DNA of 36,174 bases from assembly GCA_020073585.1 (NCBI GenBank), contig JAIQEV010000039.1:1-36174 (forward strand), given 5' to 3'. This DNA comes from Terriglobia bacterium (GTDB lineage Bacteria; Acidobacteriota; Terriglobia; Acidiferrales; UBA7541). Positions 32,783 to 36,174 of the stretch are shown here, piece by piece. The notes under the pieces are model-generated. The model was given only the letters and a program-made list of their open reading frames with translations, did not search any database and was not told the origin of the DNA. Both the position numbers and the translations under genes were made by a program. How positions within the stretch are numbered: position 1 is the first letter of the stretch; the number at the start of each line of letters is the position of its first letter.

Positions 32783-33697
32783 TTGGCAGTTGAAATTACG
32801 ATGAAAGAGTTGCTGGAGGCCGGAGTCCATTTCGGTCACCAGACCCGGCGCTGGAACCCGAAGATGAAGGAATTCATATTCGGCGAGCGCAACGGCATCC
32901 ACATCATTGACCTGCAGAAAACCCTCAAGATGTTCCGCGAAGCGAGCCGCTTCGTGAGCGAAATGACCGGGCAAGGCCGGACCATTCTATTCGTAGGCAC
33001 CAAGCGCCAGGCCCAGGAAGCGGTCGCCGAAGAGGCGAAGCGCTGCGGAGCGTTCTTCGTGAACCACCGCTGGCTGGGCGGGACGCTGACCAACTGGGCG
33101 ACGCTGCAGAAGTCCATCAAGCGGCTGAAGCTGCTGAAGGCCATGATCGAAGACGGGCGCATGGACCAGCTGTCGAAGAAAGAGCGGGCCCGGCTGGAGC
33201 GGGAGATGAAGAGCCTGTTCCAGAATCTCGAAGGCATCGAAAACATGATGCAGATCCCCGACGCCATGTTCGTGATCGATTCCAACGCGGAAGAGATCGC
33301 GGTGAAGGAAGCGCGGCGGATGGGCGTGGCGGTGGTGTCCGTGGTGGACACCAACTGCGACCCCGACCTGGTGGACTGGATCATCCCGGGGAACGACGAC
33401 GCGCTGCGCGCGATTCGGCTGTTCACCTCGAAGATTTCCGAGTCGGTGATCGAAGGCCACGCCGCCTACCAGCAGACGCAGGTGGCGGAGCAGAAAGCCG
33501 CGGAAGACCAGGCGCTGGCGGAGCAGGTGGAATACGTGGACACGAGCGCCTACGAGGTCTACGAGAAGCAGGAAGGCGACTTCGTGGAGGGCGCCCCCGT
33601 GGAAGGGGCCGGCACAGGAGCCGCGGCGGAAGCGCCGGCGGCTGCGGAAGCCGAAGCGCCCGCCGCGGTTCCGGCCAGCGAAGAAGTAAAGAGCTAG
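32783..33697 (+). CDS. rpsB: 30S ribosomal protein S2
   Basis: S2 binds the small ribosomal subunit with S1. The N-terminus [20 protein letters not shown] and [20 protein letters not shown] are diagnostic, followed by [44 protein letters not shown] and [20 protein letters not shown]. The 304-residue protein is longer than the usual 240-260 because of a C-terminal Glu/Ala-rich tail (about 235-304), a frequent variable extension. The TTG at 32783 is the start: AGGAGG lies 4 nt upstream and the N-terminal alignment fits; ATG at 32801 would remove conserved residues. tsf follows, the standard S2-EF-Ts order. Confidence 0.97.
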   Translation: MAVEITMKELLEAGVHFGHQTRRWNPKMKEFIFGERNGIHIIDLQKTLKMFREASRFVSEMTGQGRTILFVGTKRQAQEAVAEEAKRCGAFFVNHRWLGGTLTNWATLQKSIKRLKLLKAMIEDGRMDQLSKKERARLEREMKSLFQNLEGIENMMQIPDAMFVIDSNAEEIAVKEARRMGVAVVSVVDTNCDPDLVDWIIPGNDDALRAIRLFTSKISESVIEGHAAYQQTQVAEQKAAEDQALAEQVEYVDTSAYEVYEKQEGDFVEGAPVEGAGTGAAAEAPAAAEAEAPAAVPASEEVKS

Positions 33698-33699
33698 CG

Positions 33700-33714
33700 G
33701 ACCGCTGCGCGGTC
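33700..33714. repeat. Third copy of the GACCGC hairpin
   Basis: GACCGC-TGC-GCGGTC, a perfect 6-bp hairpin followed by ACGCAGA, begins 3 nt after the rpsB stop. It matches the duplicated hairpins before rpsI (GACCGC-TGT-GTGGTC followed by ACGGATA). Confidence 0.55.
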
Positions 33715-33730
33715 ACGCAGACAGAGGTTC

Positions 33731-33796
33731 CGCGTTTTTCCCGGAAAAACCGCGAGGCCCGGCGGCGTTGCAGCGTAAAACGCGCCGGGCCGTTTG
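33731..33796 (+). terminator. Hairpin pair between rpsB and tsf
   Basis: First a near-perfect palindrome CGCGTTTTTCCCGG then AAAAACCGCG (33731-33754), then GGCCCGGCG (33756-33764) pairing with CGCCGGGCC (33783-33791) followed by GTTTGT. The second looks like a weak terminator or attenuator, which could set the S2 to EF-Ts ratio. Confidence 0.45.
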
Positions 33797-33903
33797 TATC
33801 CATCAGAATTGCGGGGCAGGAATGCCGGGCGTGAAGGCCGGGCGAACGGGCCGGCGCCCGCGGCAGGAAGTTTTCAACTCCAGAGATAAAGAGAAGAAGA
33901 GGA

Positions 33904-34545
33904 ATGAGCACTCAACCGGAAGCGACACAAATATCGGCACAACTGGTGAAAGAGCTGCGCGAGCGCACCAGCGCGGGATTCAGCGATTGCCGGGCGGCCC
34001 TGGTGGAAGCCGGGGGAGACCTCGAGAAGGCCATCAGCGTGCTGCGCAAGAAGGGGCAGGCGGCGGCGGCGAAAAAGGCGCAGCGCGAGGCCAGCGAGGG
34101 CTTGGTGGGGAGCTACATCCACGCGGGCGGGAAGATCGGCGTGCTGGTGGAAGTGAACTGCGAATCGGATTTCGTGGCGCGCACGGAAGCGTTCCAGCAC
34201 CTGTGCCACGAAGTGGCCATGCACATCGCGGCGCTCGACCCGCGCTACGTGCGGCGCGAGGAAGTGACGCCGGAGATGCTCGAGAAGGAGCGCGAGATCT
34301 ACCGCGAGCAGGCGCGGGCCACGGGCAAGCCGGAGGCCATCATCGAGAAAATCGTGTCCGGGAAGATGGAGAAGTTCTACGAAGAGAACTGCCTGTACGA
34401 GCAGCACTTCATCAAGGACGAGTCGGTGAGCATCACGGAGATGATCAACCAGGCGATCGCCAAGCTGGGGGAGAATATTTCGGTGCGGCGGTTCGTGCGC
34501 TTCAAGGTGGGCGAGGGCCCGGGGGCGGCGGCGGGCGCGGCGTAG
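33904..34545 (+). CDS. tsf: Translation elongation factor Ts
   Basis: EF-Ts is the guanine-nucleotide exchange factor for EF-Tu. The N-terminal UBA-like module is [20 protein letters not shown] (about 14-33) followed by [15 protein letters not shown], and the core has the signature [19 protein letters not shown] (about 82-100). With 213 residues it is the short form with one shortened core repeat, as in Thermus and many other phyla. The tail ends in Gly/Ala. The ATG at 33904 is preceded by a long AGAGAAGAAGAGG purine run. It follows rpsB after a 206-nt spacer containing hairpins and precedes pyrH. Confidence 0.97.
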   Translation: MSTQPEATQISAQLVKELRERTSAGFSDCRAALVEAGGDLEKAISVLRKKGQAAAAKKAQREASEGLVGSYIHAGGKIGVLVEVNCESDFVARTEAFQHLCHEVAMHIAALDPRYVRREEVTPEMLEKEREIYREQARATGKPEAIIEKIVSGKMEKFYEENCLYEQHFIKDESVSITEMINQAIAKLGENISVRRFVRFKVGEGPGAAAGAA

Positions 34546-34573
34546 TTCCGGGCTGATCATCAGAAACCATTTG

Positions 34574-34611
34574 CGAGCGCTCCGGCGAGGCCGGGGCGCT
34601 CGTTTTGTTTT
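34574..34611 (+). terminator. tsf terminator
   Basis: CGAGCGCTCCGGC (34574-34586) pairs with GCCGGGGCGCTCG (34590-34602), one G-U pair, 3-nt loop, followed by TTTTGTTTTT. A strong factor-independent terminator 28 nt behind the tsf stop, so pyrH needs its own promoter. Confidence 0.88.
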
Positions 34612-34673
34612 TGGCGGGGGAGCGAAGAAAGAAAGAACTAACGCAGAGACGCAGAGGGCGCAGAGACGCGCAG

Positions 34674-34708
34674 AGAGAAGAGAGAAGAGAGAAGAGAGAA
34701 GAGAGAAG
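34674..34708. repeat. Heptamer tandem repeat AGAGAAG, five copies
   Basis: Five uninterrupted copies of AGAGAAG. This is simple-sequence DNA, prone to slippage, between the tsf terminator and the pyrH promoter. Confidence 0.85.
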
Positions 34709-34709
34709 A

Positions 34710-34757
34710 AGATGGCGGCATAACGAGCGGGCGGGCGGGGATAAATGCTGCCGCCAC
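34710..34757. repeat. Dispersed element, copy 2 (upstream of pyrH)
   Basis: AGATGGCGGCATAACGAGCG, GGCGGGCGGGGATAAATGCT and GCCGCC share word order with 31461-31508, including GATAAATG and GCTGCCGC. Both copies precede translation genes. Confidence 0.5.
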
Positions 34758-34809
34758 AGCGGAGCCGCAGGTGGGAAGACAGCGGGTTCGTGCGGGCGGG
34801 GAGAATCTT

Positions 34810-34818
34810 TGTTACAAT
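34810..34818 (+). promoter_or_regulatory. Candidate extended -10 of pyrH-frr
   Basis: TGTTACAAT matches the extended -10 pattern TGnTATAAT with one mismatch (TACAAT). No good -35 is seen at 17 nt. It lies about 45 nt upstream of the pyrH start and after the tsf terminator. Confidence 0.5.
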
Positions 34819-34863
34819 CAACGGGATTTTGCGCGGTGCGGCCGGTCCGGGATGGGAAAAATC

Positions 34864-35622
34864 ATGAAAACAGCGACGACAGCGGCGCGCAAGGGCGCGC
34901 AGAAGGCGGCGCCGATGTACGAGCGGATCGTGCTGAAGCTCTCGGGCGAGTCGCTGCAAGGGCCGCAGGGCTACGGCATTCATGGGGAGACGGTGGCGGC
35001 GCTGGCCGGAGAGATCCGCGACGTGGTGGCGCTGGGCGTGCAGGTGGCGATCATGGTGGGCGGGGGAAATATCTTCCGCGGGGGAAGGCAGAAGTCCGTG
35101 GAGATCGACCGGGCGACGGGCGATTACATGGGGATGCTGGCGACGGTAATCAACGGGCTGGCGCTGCAGGACGCGCTGGAGAAAAAGGGCGTGGTGACAC
35201 GGCTGATGAGCGCGATCGAGATGCGCCAGGTGGCCGAGCCGTTCATCCGGCGGCGCGCGGCGCGGCACCTGGAGAAGGGCCGGGTGGTGATCTTCGCGGG
35301 GGGCACGGGGAACCCGTATTTTTCGACGGACACGGCGGCGGCGCTGCGGGCCATGGAGATCAAGGCGCAGGTGATCCTGAAGGCCACGCGGGTGGACGGG
35401 ATCTACGACGCGGATCCCGAGAAGGTGCGCGGGGCGAAATTCTTTCCAAAGATCAGCTACCGGGAAGTGCTGACGAAAGGTTTGCAGGTGATGGACTCGA
35501 CGGCGATTTCGCTGTGCATGGACAACCGCATGCCCATCGTGGTGTTCAACATGAACACGCACGGAAACATCAAGCGGGTGGTGCTGGGGGAGCGGGTAGG
35601 CTCGACGGTGACGCCGGAATAG
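34864..35622 (+). CDS. pyrH: UMP kinase
   Basis: Bacterial UMP kinase (amino-acid-kinase fold) phosphorylates UMP to UDP in pyrimidine nucleotide synthesis. The 252-residue product shows [13 protein letters not shown] (about 20-32), [10 protein letters not shown] (about 75-84), [20 protein letters not shown] (about 93-112), [14 protein letters not shown] (about 151-164) and [13 protein letters not shown] (about 178-190). The N-terminal 17 residues before MYERIVLKL are Ala/Lys-rich and variable. ATG at 34864 is chosen with GGGA a few nt upstream; ATG at 34852 is an alternative adding four residues. frr follows after 34 nt, the standard pair. Confidence 0.96.
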   Translation: MKTATTAARKGAQKAAPMYERIVLKLSGESLQGPQGYGIHGETVAALAGEIRDVVALGVQVAIMVGGGNIFRGGRQKSVEIDRATGDYMGMLATVINGLALQDALEKKGVVTRLMSAIEMRQVAEPFIRRRAARHLEKGRVVIFAGGTGNPYFSTDTAAALRAMEIKAQVILKATRVDGIYDADPEKVRGAKFFPKISYREVLTKGLQVMDSTAISLCMDNRMPIVVFNMNTHGNIKRVVLGERVGSTVTPE

Positions 35623-35656
35623 GCCGGGGAAGGTTGCGAGGACAGCGGAGAAGGCG

Positions 35657-36174
35657 ATGAGCACAATAGCCAGCACGAAAGAAGCGATGGCGCAGGCGCG
35701 CACGCGGATGGAGAAGGCGATCGAGGACTTCCGGCATGAGCTGGCCTCGATCCGCACGGGGCGCGCGAACGCGGCGCTGCTGGACAGCGTGCGGGTGGAC
35801 TATCACGGCACGCCGATGCCCATCAACCAACTGGGCACGCTGACGGCGCCGGACGCGACGATGCTGGTGATCTCGCCGTGGGACCCGGGCGCGGTACCGC
35901 TGATCGACAAGGCCATCCGCACCTCGGACTTGGGGCTGAATCCCACCAACGACGGCAAAGTGGTGCGGGTGCCGATTCCCTCGCTGACCGAAGAGCGGCG
36001 CAGGGAGTTCGTGAAGCACCTGCACAAGGTGCTGGAGAATCACCGCACGGCGGTGCGCAACATCCGGCGCGACGTCAAGGAAGCGATCGAGAAGCTGGAG
36101 AAGGACAAGAAGATCAGCGAAGACGAGAAGAAGCGCGCGCTGGACGAGCTGGAGAAGCTCTCGCACGCGGAAAC
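35657..36174 (+). CDS. frr: Ribosome recycling factor (cut by window end)
   Basis: RRF splits post-termination ribosomes together with EF-G. The visible 172 codons begin MSTIASTKEAMAQARTRMEK and contain the signature FRHELASIRTGRANAALLD (about 25-43), VDYHGTPMPINQLGTLTAPD (about 48-67), ISPWDPGAVPLIDKAIRTSD, LGLNPTNDGKVVRVPIPSLT and EERRREFVKHLHK. The family is about 185 residues long, so roughly 13 C-terminal codons lie outside the window. The ATG at 35657 has GGAGAAGG just upstream. It is co-directional with pyrH and probably co-transcribed. Confidence 0.95.
   Translation, partial: MSTIASTKEAMAQARTRMEKAIEDFRHELASIRTGRANAALLDSVRVDYHGTPMPINQLGTLTAPDATMLVISPWDPGAVPLIDKAIRTSDLGLNPTNDGKVVRVPIPSLTEERRREFVKHLHKVLENHRTAVRNIRRDVKEAIEKLEKDKKISEDEKKRALDELEKLSHAE

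Larger units (their letters stand above)
34546..34863. other. Spacer between tsf and pyrH
   Basis: No gene. It carries the tsf terminator, ACGCAGAGACGCAGAGGGCG-type low-complexity sequence, a heptamer repeat, a copy of the dispersed element and an extended -10 promoter, described separately. Confidence 0.65.

Noticed and set aside
34621-34708. Possible coding frame through the GA-rich sequence before pyrH
   Set aside because: The stretch is ACGCAGAG-type and AGAGAAG simple repeats between a strong terminator and a promoter; any frame there is an artefact of repetition.

Overview
The window is a GC-rich bacterial chromosome segment, most probably from an Acidobacteriota (Terriglobia-like) organism. 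This is inferred from the gene style, not from a marker search. The indicators are a very large Oar-like TonB-dependent receptor with an N-terminal carboxypeptidase-regulatory domain, a CGGGSSS-type lipoprotein with Ig-like, propeller and IPT/TIG domains, a fused-gamma 2-oxoacid:ferredoxin oxidoreductase, and many short palindromic repeats. No tRNA, rRNA or CRISPR array was seen.

Layout. 1-4.2 kb (+): recA, a minimal penicillin-binding transpeptidase and an M23 peptidase (two cell-wall genes). 4.3-7.3 kb (-): korB and korA, a 2-oxoacid:ferredoxin oxidoreductase, divergent from lexA. 7.6-12.7 kb (+): lexA with a clear GTTC-N7-GTTC SOS box between its -35 and -10, then pyruvate carboxylase, then a bactofilin closed by a strong terminator. 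12.9-16.2 kb (+): the large lipoprotein. 16.2-21.2 kb (-): a gene cluster read in the order FHA-GAF-PP2C phosphatase, CoA-transferase, secreted amidohydrolase, and a small DUF6526-like membrane protein that carries a frameshift. 21.4-24.8 kb (+): the TonB-dependent receptor, sharing a bidirectional terminator with a class IV aminotransferase (-) at 24.9-25.8 kb.

25.8-31.6 kb is the accessory part. A visibly lower-GC block carries one UvrD/RecB-type helicase fused to an Fe-S PD-(D/E)XK nuclease (-). It is followed by a long imperfect inverted repeat, a decayed transposase fragment, a mosaic of palindromic repeats duplicated with a 411-nt period, a GIY-YIG nuclease gene bracketed by copies of the same repeat, and a 27-bp minisatellite.

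31.6-36.2 kb (+) is a conserved translation cluster: rplM, rpsI, rpsB, tsf, pyrH and frr, the last cut by the window end. Its spacers contain several hairpin repeats and promoter-like duplications.

Functional links: recA and lexA form the core SOS pair. KorAB and pyruvate carboxylase both act around the TCA cycle. The two cell-wall genes and the bactofilin bear on cell shape. The helicase-nuclease and the GIY-YIG gene look like mobile or defence-type cargo inserted between housekeeping blocks.
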